From contig NZ_VWNA01000001.1 of NCBI RefSeq assembly GCF_009600605.1, positions 558,001-622,000 on the forward strand: a stretch of DNA of 64,000 nt, in the 5' to 3' direction. The notes under the pieces were generated by a model. The model did not search any database. It saw nothing but the letters and a program-made list of their open reading frames with translations, and was not told where the DNA came from. Positions within the stretch are counted from its first letter, which is position 1. Each line of letters begins with the position of its first letter. Both the position numbers and the translations under genes were made by a program. Origin of the DNA: Segnochrobactrum spirostomi. GTDB taxonomy: Bacteria; Pseudomonadota; Alphaproteobacteria; Rhizobiales; Segnochrobactraceae. Positions 42,292-50,671 of the stretch are shown here, piece by piece.

Positions 42292-43516
42292 AGGCGATCG
42301 GGGCCGGTGCCTTCCGGTCGCTCCAAATTCGCAATTATCGGATCTGGGCGGCCGGCGCCCTCGCGTCGAACATCGGCACGAATATCCAGCGCACGGCCCA
42401 GGACTGGTTGGTGCTCGTCGTGCTGACGCACGGCAGTGCGGCGAGCGTCGGCGTCGTCATGGCCCTGCAGTTCGCACCGCAGCTCCTGTTCCTGCCGTGG
42501 ACAGGCTCCGCGGCGGATCATTCGGACCAACGCAAGCTGCTGATGGCGACGCAGGCGAGCATGGGCATCCTGGCCCTCATGCTCGGGGCGCTGACGCTGA
42601 CCGGCGCCGTGCGTCTCTGGCACGTCTATGCGTTCGCATTCGTGTTCGGCACCGCCGCGGCGTTCGACGCCCCGGTTCGCCAAGTCTTTGTCTCGCAGCT
42701 TGTCGGCGATGCGGACCTGCCCAACGCCGTCACGCTCAACACCATGTCCTTCAATCTCGCGAGCCTCGTCGGACCCGCCCTATCCGGCGCGCTGATCGCG
42801 GCGGTGGGGACAGGATGGGCGTTCGTCCTGAATGGCGCCTCTTTCTTTGCCGTGCTTGCGTCGCTGCTCCTGCTGCGCAGCGAGGAACTCCATGCGCCAC
42901 CCGACAGGAAGCGGGCGCGCGGCAGTTTCGTGCAGGGCCTGCATTATGTCGCGGGCCGGTTCGATCTCATCGCCATCCTCGTCATGCTTTTTCTGATCGG
43001 CACGTTCGCACTCAATTTTCCGATCTTCATCTCGACCATGGCGACGAAGGTCTTCCATGCCGATGCCCAAGGTTTCGGAATGCTGTCCTCGGCGATGGCG
43101 GTGGGCGCAATGGCGGCCGCGTTGTGGAGCGCCGGCAGCGCTCGGCCGACGCTCGTCACGCTGATCTGGAGCTCCGCATTGCTTGGTTTCGGCTTTACGT
43201 TCGGCGGGGTGTCGCCGACCTACTGGGCCTTCGCCGCGTCGCTGGCCGTGATCGGCATCGGCTATTTCACTTTTGTCAACGGCAGCAACGCCTTGATGCA
43301 GCTCTCGACCGAACCCGCCATGCGCGGGCGCGTCATGGCGTTGCGCGTCGGCGTGGGCCTTGGAGCCACACCTGTTGGTGCCCCATCGTCGGCTGGGCTG
43401 CCGACCATTTCGGCCCCCGCTGGGCGCTCGGCGTCGGAGCCGCGGCCGGGTTCGTCGCGGCTGCCGTCGGCCTCTACGCATCGAGGGCAAAGAGGCCGCG
43501 TTCCACGGCGGCGTAA
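42288..43516 (+). pseudogene. MFS transporter disrupted by a single-base frameshift
   Basis: Translation from GTG at 42288 (GTGA overlap with the previous gene) gives a good MFS_3 exporter: RSLQIRNYRIWAAGALASNI, NIQRTAQDWLVLVVL and so on, through VMALRVGVGLGATPVGAP. After codon GCC at 43380-43382 the frame is lost. Moving one base gives the expected end IVGWAADHFGPRWALGVGAA and a stop at 43516. A missing C in the CCCC run at 43381-43384 explains this. It is either a genuine recent pseudogene or a base-calling error. The N-terminal eleven or so helices are otherwise intact, and this gene is not a close paralogue of the flanking pair. Confidence 0.8.
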
Positions 43517-43538
43517 CAACCCTCTCATGCCGCGGCAT

Positions 43539-43561
43539 CGGCGGAGGGCTTTCCTCCGCTG
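43539..43561 (+). terminator. Hairpin after the marR operon
   Basis: CGGCGGAGG and CCTCCGCTG form a 9-bp stem (one G-U) with a GCTTT loop, 22 bases past the disrupted MFS gene. There is no strong T-run after it. Confidence 0.45.
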
Positions 43562-43658
43562 CCGTTCGTGCTACGCAGACGAACCCACGGCATCGCCTAT
43601 GGCGATCTGGTTTCGTCGTCCTCGGAGCGCATCGCGTCCCCCTCATGGCCCCCCGTTG

Positions 43659-44888
43659 ATGGCGCCCACGCATCACGCCCCTCCCACCCGGCTCGCCGAC
43701 ACCGGCTATAAGCGGTTCTGGACCGCGAGCGCCTTCTCCTATGCGAGTTTTCAGATCGCGGCCGTCGTGATCGGCTGGCAGCTCTATTCGATGACGAAGA
43801 GCCCGTTCGCCCTCGGCCTCGTCGGTCTCTGCCAGTTCCTGCCGATGCTGGCGCTCACCCTGCCGGCCGGGCACATCGCCGACCGCTACGACCGCGCCGT
43901 GGTCGCGAGGGTGTGTCTCTGGATCGAGGGGACGGTGATGCTCGGCCTCGGCGCCGCCTCGGCGACCGGCACGATCACCCCGGCGATGGTGTTTGCCGCC
44001 GCCGCCGTTCATGGCGGCACGCGCACCATCGAGATGGCGGCGACCGCGGCACTGCTGCCCCGGATCGTCGGACGCACCCTGCTGCCCCGCGCCGTGACGC
44101 TCGCCACCTCCGCGATGGAGACGGCGCTCGTGGTCGGCCCGGCGCTCGGCGGCGTGATCTATCTCGCCGGTGCGCCGATCGCCTATGCCGGCGTCGCCGC
44201 GCTTTACGCTGCCGCAGGCTGTCTCATCTGGTCGCTGAAGCCGGTGGAGAGCGCCGTCCCCGACCGCACCCCGCCGAGCCTCGAAAGCTTCCTCTCGGGC
44301 GTTCGGTTCGTGCGGACCCATCCGGTGATCCTCGGCGCACTCTCCCTCGACCTCTTCGCCGTGCTGCTCGGCGGGGCGACCGCCCTCCTGCCGATCTACG
44401 CCCAGGACATCCTGTTCGTCGATTCGACCGGTCTCGGCGTGCTGCGTGCGGCGCCGGCCGCCGGCGCCCTTCTGATGTCGCTCGTCATCGCCCGGCTCCC
44501 GATCGAGCGCCGGATCGGACCCATCGTGCTCGGCGCTGTTGCCGTGTTCGGCGCCGCGACGATCGCGTTCGGCCTCTCGACCTCGTTCACGCTGTCGCTC
44601 GCGGCCCTTTTCGTCATGGGTGCCGCCGACGTCATCAGCGTCGTCATCCGCTCGACCGTGGTGCAGATGGCGACGCCGGAAGCGATGCGCGGACGGGTGA
44701 ACGCCATCAACTTCCTCTTCATCGGCGCCTCGAACCAGCTCGGCGAATTCGAATCCGGCCTGACCGCCGCGCTCATCGGCGCCATCCCCGCCGTCGTGGT
44801 CGGCGGGGTCGGATCGATTGCGGTCGTCCTGATCTGGGCGGTGATTTTTCCGGCTCTGCGCAAGATCGACACGTTGCGCGATCTCTGA
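43659..44888 (+). CDS. MFS transporter (MFS_3/EntS-like), copy B
   Basis: A 409-residue exporter, the paralogue of the gene at 39356-40585 with the same length and the same end (RKIDTLRDL against RKVDSMRDL). The motif A loop reads GHIADRYDRAVVARV. Twelve helices are visible, and MRGRVNAINFLFIGASNQLG is conserved in both. The ATG at 43659 aligns with copy A's start. The two copies are separated by the marR operon, suggesting a tandem duplication later split by insertion, or independent capture. Substrate unknown. Confidence 0.88.
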   Translation: MAPTHHAPPTRLADTGYKRFWTASAFSYASFQIAAVVIGWQLYSMTKSPFALGLVGLCQFLPMLALTLPAGHIADRYDRAVVARVCLWIEGTVMLGLGAASATGTITPAMVFAAAAVHGGTRTIEMAATAALLPRIVGRTLLPRAVTLATSAMETALVVGPALGGVIYLAGAPIAYAGVAALYAAAGCLIWSLKPVESAVPDRTPPSLESFLSGVRFVRTHPVILGALSLDLFAVLLGGATALLPIYAQDILFVDSTGLGVLRAAPAAGALLMSLVIARLPIERRIGPIVLGAVAVFGAATIAFGLSTSFTLSLAALFVMGAADVISVVIRSTVVQMATPEAMRGRVNAINFLFIGASNQLGEFESGLTAALIGAIPAVVVGGVGSIAVVLIWAVIFPALRKIDTLRDL

Positions 44889-45142
44889 TCCCCTTCGCCA
44901 AACCGATGCGCGAAGCGGGGGGAAGCTGGCGCCGAGCCCTTCGGGGCGTCGAGTGCCCGACGCCAGCCCCGGTCCGAGCGTTAACCCCGACCGTCTCATC
45001 AACGATCGAGGGAGCCGCGGGTTCCGGTCGAATCGCGTGCTGGGACAAGGACATGGCACTAGAGCCGGAAGTATCAGCAAAGGTCCCCTCGCCTGTCCGC
45101 CGCCGATCGATCTAAAGTGTCGCCCGATCGACCCGGAGGAGC

Positions 45143-45559
45143 ATGATCATGACCGACGTTCGCGCGATGTGCGCCATCGGCCGTTCCGGCCAGCTCGGCC
45201 TCAACGGCCATCTGCCCTGGGAGGGCGACACGCGGCCCGAATTCCTCGCCGATGTCGAAGCCTTCTGGGCGGCGACACGCGGCCACGTCCTCGTCGCCGG
45301 CGCGCGCACCATCCACTGGGTGCCGGAGTTCGCCTACGCCGAGCGCACCATCGTCGAGATCCATTCCGGCGACGTGCCCGAAGAGGTGATCGCCCGCTTC
45401 CCCGGCCGCGTCGTCTATATCGGCGGCGGCCCGGCGGTGTGGTCGGCTTATGCCCATCTGATCCGGCACTGGGACATCAACCGCCTGCCCTATGACGGGG
45501 ATGCCGACACGTGGTTCGACCCCAAGTGGCTCACGCAGGCGAAGCCCGCCGGCCGATAA
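45143..45559 (+). CDS. Dihydrofolate reductase-like protein
   Basis: A 138-residue protein with the DHFR N-terminal strand-loop: VRAMCAIGRSGQLGLNGHLP with PWEG, as in the Met20/NGxLPW region of FolA, then HVLVAGARTIH and the glycine loop VVYIGGGPAVW. It is about 20-25 residues shorter than typical FolA and lacks a clear substrate-binding acidic residue in helix B. It may therefore be a divergent DHFR-fold reductase rather than the housekeeping enzyme. GGAGGAGC precedes the ATG (a second ATG is two codons on). A strong hairpin lies 31 bases past the stop. Confidence 0.7.
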   Translation: MIMTDVRAMCAIGRSGQLGLNGHLPWEGDTRPEFLADVEAFWAATRGHVLVAGARTIHWVPEFAYAERTIVEIHSGDVPEEVIARFPGRVVYIGGGPAVWSAYAHLIRHWDINRLPYDGDADTWFDPKWLTQAKPAGR

Positions 45560-45589
45560 GATCCTTCCGGCATCATGGAAACTCTTCGT

Positions 45590-45612
45590 CACGCCGAAGG
45601 CTCTTCGGCGTG
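45590..45612 (+). terminator. Hairpin after the DHFR-like gene
   Basis: CACGCCGAAG and CTTCGGCGTG form a perfect 10-bp stem with a 3-base loop, 30 bases past the stop. There is no T-run downstream. Confidence 0.5.
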
Positions 45613-45799
45613 AGCGTGCCGCGCACGCGAGACGCAAGCTTCACACCATTCTCGCAACCTAGCGTCCCACCCGGCTCAGTTCTGCAACACACCGTGCTCA
45701 TCGCAGACGTATCGCGATTCCTCCTCGGGTAAGCTCGAGCCCGAGGCCTCGGGGGCGATCCGTGGCGATGCGGTCCGCGCCGCTGGAAAGGCTCGCCGG

Positions 45800-47881
45800 A
45801 TGTCGTCTGCCGCCCTCACGCTCGCCGGCCCGACGGAGGCCCCCTCGTCCTCGCCATCGTCCGGGTCCGCCCGGCGGCGGCGGGCCGGCGCCGCGGTCGC
45901 GCGGCGCGGCGGCACCCTGTCGATCCGGGCCCGGATCGCCGCCTTGTCGGTGCTCTGGTTCCTCGGCGTGATCGCCGTCGTGGGCGGCTATCTCATCGGC
46001 GAACGGGAAATCGCCCGCGTCGCGGCCGAGGATAGCGCCTTCACCGCGGTGGCCCGCTCGGCGGTCTCGGTCGGCCGGGCGACCTCGGCCACCATCGCGG
46101 CGCTTCGGGCCTATCTCGCCGCCCCCGGCGAGCAGACCGCCGCCGCGGCCCAGGCGAAGTTCGCCGAGGTCGATGCGGCGCTGGCGACGCTGCGGGCGGA
46201 TGCGGCGGCCGCCGGCGACCAGGGCGGCGAGGTCGAGACCCTGGCGAAGATGATCGTCACCGTCGGCCCGCTCTTCTCGGACGTCGTAACCGACGACCGC
46301 AAGCTCGGCTTCGACGATGCGACGAGCCTGTGGTCGAAGATGGACGATCAATCGGCCGCCGTGACCCGCGCGATCAAGAGCGTTCCGGGCGGCCTGTTCG
46401 GAGCGGACGGTATCAAGCTCGCCGCCGCGCTCGGCCAGATGGACCTCGCCCGCGCCCAATTCGCGATCAACCATAACGACCTCGCCGCCGGCAACTTCGA
46501 GGCGGCGGCGAACCGGCTCACCCGCAATGTCGAGCGCGCGCAGATCGACGATGCGGTCAAGGCGAGCTTCGCCGGCCCGGTCGGCGATTATCGCACGACC
46601 TTCGCGACCTATTCTCAGTTGATGGCGGCGCGGCAGCCCCTGATCGAGCGGCTGCTGCTCACCTTCGACGTCGCCGATCCGTCGGCGAACGCCCTCCTCG
46701 AGCGCGCCCGCGCCGGGGCCGACGCGGCGCAGGCCCGCCTCGCCGTGTTCCGCGACCGCACCACCCTCACCATCGCCATCCTCATCGGCCTCATCGTGGT
46801 CGGCGGCGCGCTCTCCTCGTTCGCGATCTCGGGCAGCATCACCCGGCCGCTCGGCCGCCTGCGCACCGCGATGGCGGGTCTTGCCGCCGGCAATCTCGAC
46901 GCCGTGCCCGAGACCGAGCGGCGCGACGAACTCGGCGAGATGGCCCGCGCCGTCGCCGTGTTCCGCGACAACGAGGCGAGCCGGCGGGCGCTCGCGGCCG
47001 CGCAGGCCGAGGATGCGGCGGCCAAGGCCCAGCGTCAGGCCGAGACCGAAGGCCTCATCGCCGAGTTCCGGGCCGGTGCGACCGCGCTCATCGCCTCCGT
47101 CGGCAACACGATGACCGACCTGCGCACCACGGCCGAGGCGCTCGGTCGGGTCGCCGGCGAGGCGGAAAGCCGGACCGGCGCGGTCGCGACGGCGTCGCAG
47201 GAGGCCTCCTACAACGTCAACACAGTTGCGAGCGCGACCGAGGAACTCGTCGCCTCGATCGAGGAGATCGCGTCCCAGGTCGCTCGCACCGGCGAGGTGG
47301 TACAGGCGGCGACCGACGGCGCGCGGGCGACCGACGCCACCATCGCGCGGCTCGCCCACTCCGCCGCGCGCATCGGCGACGTGGTCAGCCTGATCCAGGC
47401 GATCGCCGGCCAGACCAACCTGCTCGCCCTCAACGCCACCATCGAGGCGGCACGCGCGGGCGAGGCGGGCAAGGGGTTCGCGGTGGTCGCGAGCGAGGTC
47501 AAGCAACTCGCCAACCAGACCGCCAAGGCGACCGAGGAGATCGGCCGCCAGATCACCGAGATCCAGCGCGAGACGGCGGATGCGGTGGCGGCGATCTCGG
47601 CGATCTCGGAGCGCATCCTCGAAGTGCAGCGTTTCTCCGCCACCGTCGGCGAGACGATGGCCGAGCAGCGCGCCGCGACGGCGGAGATCGGCGTCAATGT
47701 CGTGCGCGCCTCGCAAGGCACCACGGTCGTGTCGGACGGCGTCGCGGGCGTGTCCACCGCGGTGACGGGGACGCGCCGCTCGGTCGGCGACGTCGAGCGG
47801 ACCGCCGGCCAGGTCGATCAGCGCACCGCCGATCTCGGCCGGCTGATCGAGGACTTCCTGCACCGCGTCGCCGCGGCGTGA
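45800..47881 (+). CDS. Methyl-accepting chemotaxis protein
   Basis: A 693-residue chemoreceptor. After a Ser/Arg-rich N-terminus, TM1 is at about 45-66 ([18 protein letters not shown]). A 240-residue all-helical periplasmic domain (no Cache or PAS signature) follows, with TM2 at about 308-330 ([20 protein letters not shown]). HAMP runs from about 332 to 385 ([16 protein letters not shown]). The signalling domain has the hairpin tip [40 protein letters not shown]. No CheB/CheR pentapeptide is seen at the C-terminus. The ligand is unknown; the receptor stands alone. Confidence 0.92.
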   Translation: MSSAALTLAGPTEAPSSSPSSGSARRRRAGAAVARRGGTLSIRARIAALSVLWFLGVIAVVGGYLIGEREIARVAAEDSAFTAVARSAVSVGRATSATIAALRAYLAAPGEQTAAAAQAKFAEVDAALATLRADAAAAGDQGGEVETLAKMIVTVGPLFSDVVTDDRKLGFDDATSLWSKMDDQSAAVTRAIKSVPGGLFGADGIKLAAALGQMDLARAQFAINHNDLAAGNFEAAANRLTRNVERAQIDDAVKASFAGPVGDYRTTFATYSQLMAARQPLIERLLLTFDVADPSANALLERARAGADAAQARLAVFRDRTTLTIAILIGLIVVGGALSSFAISGSITRPLGRLRTAMAGLAAGNLDAVPETERRDELGEMARAVAVFRDNEASRRALAAAQAEDAAAKAQRQAETEGLIAEFRAGATALIASVGNTMTDLRTTAEALGRVAGEAESRTGAVATASQEASYNVNTVASATEELVASIEEIASQVARTGEVVQAATDGARATDATIARLAHSAARIGDVVSLIQAIAGQTNLLALNATIEAARAGEAGKGFAVVASEVKQLANQTAKATEEIGRQITEIQRETADAVAAISAISERILEVQRFSATVGETMAEQRAATAEIGVNVVRASQGTTVVSDGVAGVSTAVTGTRRSVGDVERTAGQVDQRTADLGRLIEDFLHRVAAA

Positions 47882-47899
47882 CGGTTGCAAAGCGCGCGA

Positions 47900-47928
47900 C
47901 GCCGCCCGGACCGATGGCTCGGGCGGCG
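47900..47928. terminator. Bidirectional hairpin between the chemoreceptor and aldehyde dehydrogenase genes
   Basis: CGCCGCCCG and CGGGCGGCG form a perfect 9-bp stem with an 11-base loop between the two convergent genes. The stem arms are identical to one hairpin in the urtA-urtB gap. Confidence 0.5.
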
Positions 47929-47974
47929 CCGAGATCGCCGACAGCGATCGTCTCCGGTCAGAACAGACCTCGGG

Positions 47975-49495
47975 TCAGAACAGACCGAGCGACGTGGTCG
48001 AGTAGCTGACCAGGAGGTTCTTGGTCTGCTGGTAGTGATCGAGCATCATCTTGTGGGTCTCGCGACCGAAGCCCGAGGCCTTGTAGCCGCCGAAGGCGGC
48101 GTGCGCCGGATAGACGTGGTAGCAGTTGGTCCACACCCGCCCGGCCTGGATCGCCCGGCCGACCCGGTAGGTGTTGTTGCCGTTGCGCGACCATACGCCG
48201 GCGCCGAGGCCATACATGGTATCATTGCCGATCGCGATGGCGTCGTCGATCGTCTTGAACGGCGTCACCGAGAGCACCGGGCCGAAGATCTCCTCCTGGA
48301 AGATCCGCATCTTGTTGTGGCCGACGAAGACGGTCGGCTTCACATAATAGCCGTTGTCGAGATCGCCGCCGAGCTTCGCCTGCTCGCCACCGACCGCGCA
48401 TTCGGCGCCTTCCGCCTTGCCGATCTCGATATAGTCGAGGATCTTCTCGAGCTGGTCCTTGGAGGCCTGGGCGCCCATCTGGGTGTCGGGCGACAAGGGA
48501 TCGCCGACCTTGATCCGGCCGACGCGGGCGACCGCGCGCTCCATGAACTTGTCGAAGATCGATTCCTGCACCAGCGCCCGCGACGGGCAGGTGCACACCT
48601 CGCCCTTGTTGAAGGCGAACAGGGCGAAGCCTTCGAGCGCCTTGTCGAGGAAGCCGTCGTCGTCGTCCATCACGTCGGCGAAGAAGATGTTCGGCGACTT
48701 GCCGCCGAGTTCCATCGTCTGCGGGATGAGATGTTCGGCCGCATAGCGCATGATCTCGCGGCCCGTCGTCGTCTCGCCGGTGAACGACACCTTGGCGATG
48801 CGCGGATTGACGGCGATCGCCTTGCCGACCGAGCCACCCGGCCCCGTCACCACGTTGAGTACGCCCGGGGGCAGGATGTCGGCGGTGAGGCCGGCGAGGA
48901 TCGCGAGCGAGAGCGGCGTGTTGGAAGCCGGCTTGATGACCGTGCAATTGCCCGCCGCGAGCGCGGGGGCGATCTTCCACGCCGCCATCAGGAGCGGGAA
49001 GTTCCACGGAATGATCTGGCCGACGACGCCGAGCGGCTCACGGAAATGGTAGGCGATGGTGTCTTCGTCGATCGTCGAGATCGCGCCTTCCTCGGCGCGC
49101 ACGCAGCCGGCGAAATAGCGGAAATGGTCGATCGCGAGCGGCACGTCGGCATTGCGCGTCTCGCGGATCGGCTTGCCGTTGTCGAGCGTCTCGGCGAGCG
49201 CGAGGAGCTCCAGATTCTCCTCCATCCGGTCGGCGATCTTGTTGAGATATTTGGCGCGCTGCGCCGGCGACACCCGCGCCCAGGCGTCCTTCGCCTTGTG
49301 GGCGGCATCGAGCGCGGCTTCGACGTCGGCCGGCGTCGATTGGGCGAAGTCGGCGAGCGCCTCGCCGTTGACCGGGCTGTGGTCGGTGAAGAAGCGGCCC
49401 TCGATCGGGTCGACCCAGCGCCCGCCGATGAAGTTGCCGTATTGCTTGGGCAGTCCGCCCTTGTTGCGGACGAGTTCGATCGCTTGATGGGACAT
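47975..49495 (-). CDS. NAD-dependent aldehyde dehydrogenase (AldB/ExaC type)
   Basis: A 506-residue ALDH-superfamily enzyme that oxidises acetaldehyde or other aliphatic aldehydes to acids. The N-terminus ends with [30 protein letters not shown] is the cofactor region, the general base Glu is in [12 protein letters not shown], and the catalytic Cys (about 302) is in [12 protein letters not shown]. The [20 protein letters not shown] end segment is typical of AldB/ExaC/AcoD acetaldehyde dehydrogenases. It lies downstream of hsp20 on the same strand with a hairpin between, so it may be partly co-expressed. It fits an acetate/acetyl-phosphate theme with the phosphoketolase. Confidence 0.9.
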   Translation of the reverse strand: MSHQAIELVRNKGGLPKQYGNFIGGRWVDPIEGRFFTDHSPVNGEALADFAQSTPADVEAALDAAHKAKDAWARVSPAQRAKYLNKIADRMEENLELLALAETLDNGKPIRETRNADVPLAIDHFRYFAGCVRAEEGAISTIDEDTIAYHFREPLGVVGQIIPWNFPLLMAAWKIAPALAAGNCTVIKPASNTPLSLAILAGLTADILPPGVLNVVTGPGGSVGKAIAVNPRIAKVSFTGETTTGREIMRYAAEHLIPQTMELGGKSPNIFFADVMDDDDGFLDKALEGFALFAFNKGEVCTCPSRALVQESIFDKFMERAVARVGRIKVGDPLSPDTQMGAQASKDQLEKILDYIEIGKAEGAECAVGGEQAKLGGDLDNGYYVKPTVFVGHNKMRIFQEEIFGPVLSVTPFKTIDDAIAIGNDTMYGLGAGVWSRNGNNTYRVGRAIQAGRVWTNCYHVYPAHAAFGGYKASGFGRETHKMMLDHYQQTKNLLVSYSTTSLGLF

Positions 49496-49584
49496 GGTCC
49501 ATTCCTTTTCCGAAAATACGCCGGAGGCCGCGTACACGAGCGGCGCGGATCGTTGGCCGCGATGCGCGGCATGACGGGAGAGCT

Positions 49585-49608
49585 GGCGGGCCGGCACCGC
49601 GGCCCGCC
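49585..49608 (-). terminator. Hairpin between hsp20 and the aldehyde dehydrogenase
   Basis: GGCGGGCC and GGCCCGCC form a perfect 8-bp stem with an 8-base loop, 12 bases past the hsp20 stop on the minus strand. It probably attenuates read-through into the dehydrogenase gene. Confidence 0.45.
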
Positions 49609-49620
49609 GCGATCACGCAA

Positions 49621-50163
49621 TCACGACGTCTTCACGTCGATCGTCTTCTCGCTGCGACGGGCCTCGTCCGTCTTCGGCACCGTCACCGTGAGCACGCCTT
49701 TGTCGTAAGCGGCGGAGATCCGGTCGGCGTCCGCGCCCTCGGGCAGGCGGAACGATCGGACGAAGGCGCCGTAGCGGCGCTCGGAGAGCACATAATCCTT
49801 CTCGTGCTTCTCCTTCTCGGCCTTCTTCTCGCCGCGGATCGTCAGCGTTCCGTTGGCGACCTTCACCTCGATGTCCTTGACATCGAGGCCCGGCACTTCC
49901 GCCGTTATTTCATAGGACTTATCTTTCTCCGCCACGTCCACCGCGAGGGCGACGCCGGTCAGCCGCAGATCGCGCGGCCAGGCGATATCGAAATTGAAAG
50001 CCGGGCGGGCGAGCGGGCTGCGCAAGGCGCCGCCGGCGAAGCCCTCGAACACCCGATCGATCTCGTGGCGCAGGGCGTCGAACGGCGCCCACGGCGTGAA
50101 GGGCGCCGGAGCCGGCGCCTTGGTCTCGTTTTGGATCGGAAGCTTGGTTGCAGTCTCGGCCAT
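49621..50163 (-). CDS. Small heat-shock protein, Hsp20/alpha-crystallin family
   Basis: A 180-residue chaperone. The alpha-crystallin domain (about 65-165) contains AVDVAEKDKSYEITAEVPGL, the strand pair KVANGTLTIRGEKKAE, RRYGAFVRSFRLPEGAD and the conserved A-x-x-x-GVL-V-VPK end (AAYDKGVLTVTVPK). The N-terminal WAPFDALRHEIDRVFEGF is the usual oligomerisation arm. The start at MAETATK is supported by GGAGAG 5 bases upstream. An FNR/FixK-type box lies 162 bases upstream, so low-oxygen induction is likely in addition to, or instead of, heat control. No ROSE-type thermometer is evident. Confidence 0.92.
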   Translation of the reverse strand: MAETATKLPIQNETKAPAPAPFTPWAPFDALRHEIDRVFEGFAGGALRSPLARPAFNFDIAWPRDLRLTGVALAVDVAEKDKSYEITAEVPGLDVKDIEVKVANGTLTIRGEKKAEKEKHEKDYVLSERRYGAFVRSFRLPEGADADRISAAYDKGVLTVTVPKTDEARRSEKTIDVKTS

Positions 50164-50324
50164 CGGTCTCTCCATCATGAAGAGTCGGCGCGTGTGGTCC
50201 GCTTTGGGTGTCCGGTCGTTAGGCCGGTCTCGGCGAAGCGGCGAATGCGTCGGCTTCGATCTCAGACGTCCCATATCCCCGGCGTCCGATTGACCCCATT
50301 AAAGAAAGGTACGGCTTTCGGGCA
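50164..50324. other. hsp20 5' region
   Basis: No gene is seen. It contains the hsp20 leader and presumably its promoter downstream of the FNR-like box. It is low in A/T except for ATTAAAGAAAGG at about 50298-50309. Confidence 0.4.
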
Positions 50325-50338
50325 TTGATCCGCATCAA
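50325..50338. promoter_or_regulatory. FNR/FixK-type box upstream of hsp20
   Basis: TTGATCCGCATCAA is an exact match to TTGAT-N4-ATCAA, the consensus of the Crp-Fnr family regulators FNR, Anr and FixK. It lies 162 bases upstream of the hsp20 start and 158 bases upstream of the sRNA. Confidence 0.75.
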
Positions 50339-50496
50339 GTGGCTGAGCAAGCCGCGTCGACGCGGTAGAAATAGCCTAGAAAAGCATCTCCTGATTGCAT
50401 ATTATAATTAATACACTCACGGAGTTCCGCGCGGAGCGCATAGCGGCCTCCCGACCTTCGCACACCTGCCGGGCCGTCGATCGGGCTATAAAGCTC

Positions 50497-50560
50497 ATGC
50501 CCTCTTTGGGCGTTTCCTCCCAGACTTCAGACCGCGGCGGCAACGCCGCGGCTTTTTTTT
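50497..50560 (+). ncRNA. Candidate alpha-r8 (MmgR)-like small RNA
   Basis: A roughly 64-base transcript is predicted: a -10-like CTATAA at 50486-50491, a 5' hairpin GCCC-TCTTT-GGGC (50499-50511), a single-stranded stretch containing TTTCCTCCC (50513-50521), and a strong intrinsic terminator CCGCGGCG-GCAA-CGCCGCGG followed by eight T (50532-50560). Two hairpins joined by an unpaired UUUCCUCCC is the described layout of the alphaproteobacterial alpha-r8 family, whose S. meliloti member MmgR limits PHB accumulation. The exposed anti-Shine-Dalgarno-like CCUCC suits base-pairing to ribosome binding sites. The exact 5' end is inferred. Confidence 0.7.
50532..50560 (+). terminator. Intrinsic terminator of the candidate sRNA
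   Basis: A perfect 8-bp GC stem with GCAA tetraloop is followed by C and T8. It is the only textbook rho-independent terminator noticed in the window. Confidence 0.9.
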
Positions 50561-50671
50561 GCCCGCGTCCCCATCGCATTGCGGCACAGCAGCGCGACGA
50601 AGCGGCAACCCTTCCAAGCCTCCCCGCGACGCGCCATAGTCCCCGGACCACAAGCTTTTTGGGGAAGTGAG

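Noticed and set aside
41967-44888. A single 973-codon frame apparently fusing two MFS transporters
   Set aside because: The join between them (about 43383-43658) is non-coding-like and arises because the first gene's frame is broken by a missing base. Each half has its own start and the true first gene ends at 43516.
50164-50324. ROSE-type RNA thermometer upstream of hsp20
   Set aside because: I looked for the UUGCU-type element pairing to the Shine-Dalgarno in the last 100 bases of the leader and saw none.
50395-50420. TATAAT-containing AT-rich block as a promoter for the sRNA
   Set aside because: The block is palindromic (ATTATAAT) and about 90 bases from the sRNA start with no convincing -35. 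The CTATAA at 50486 is better placed.
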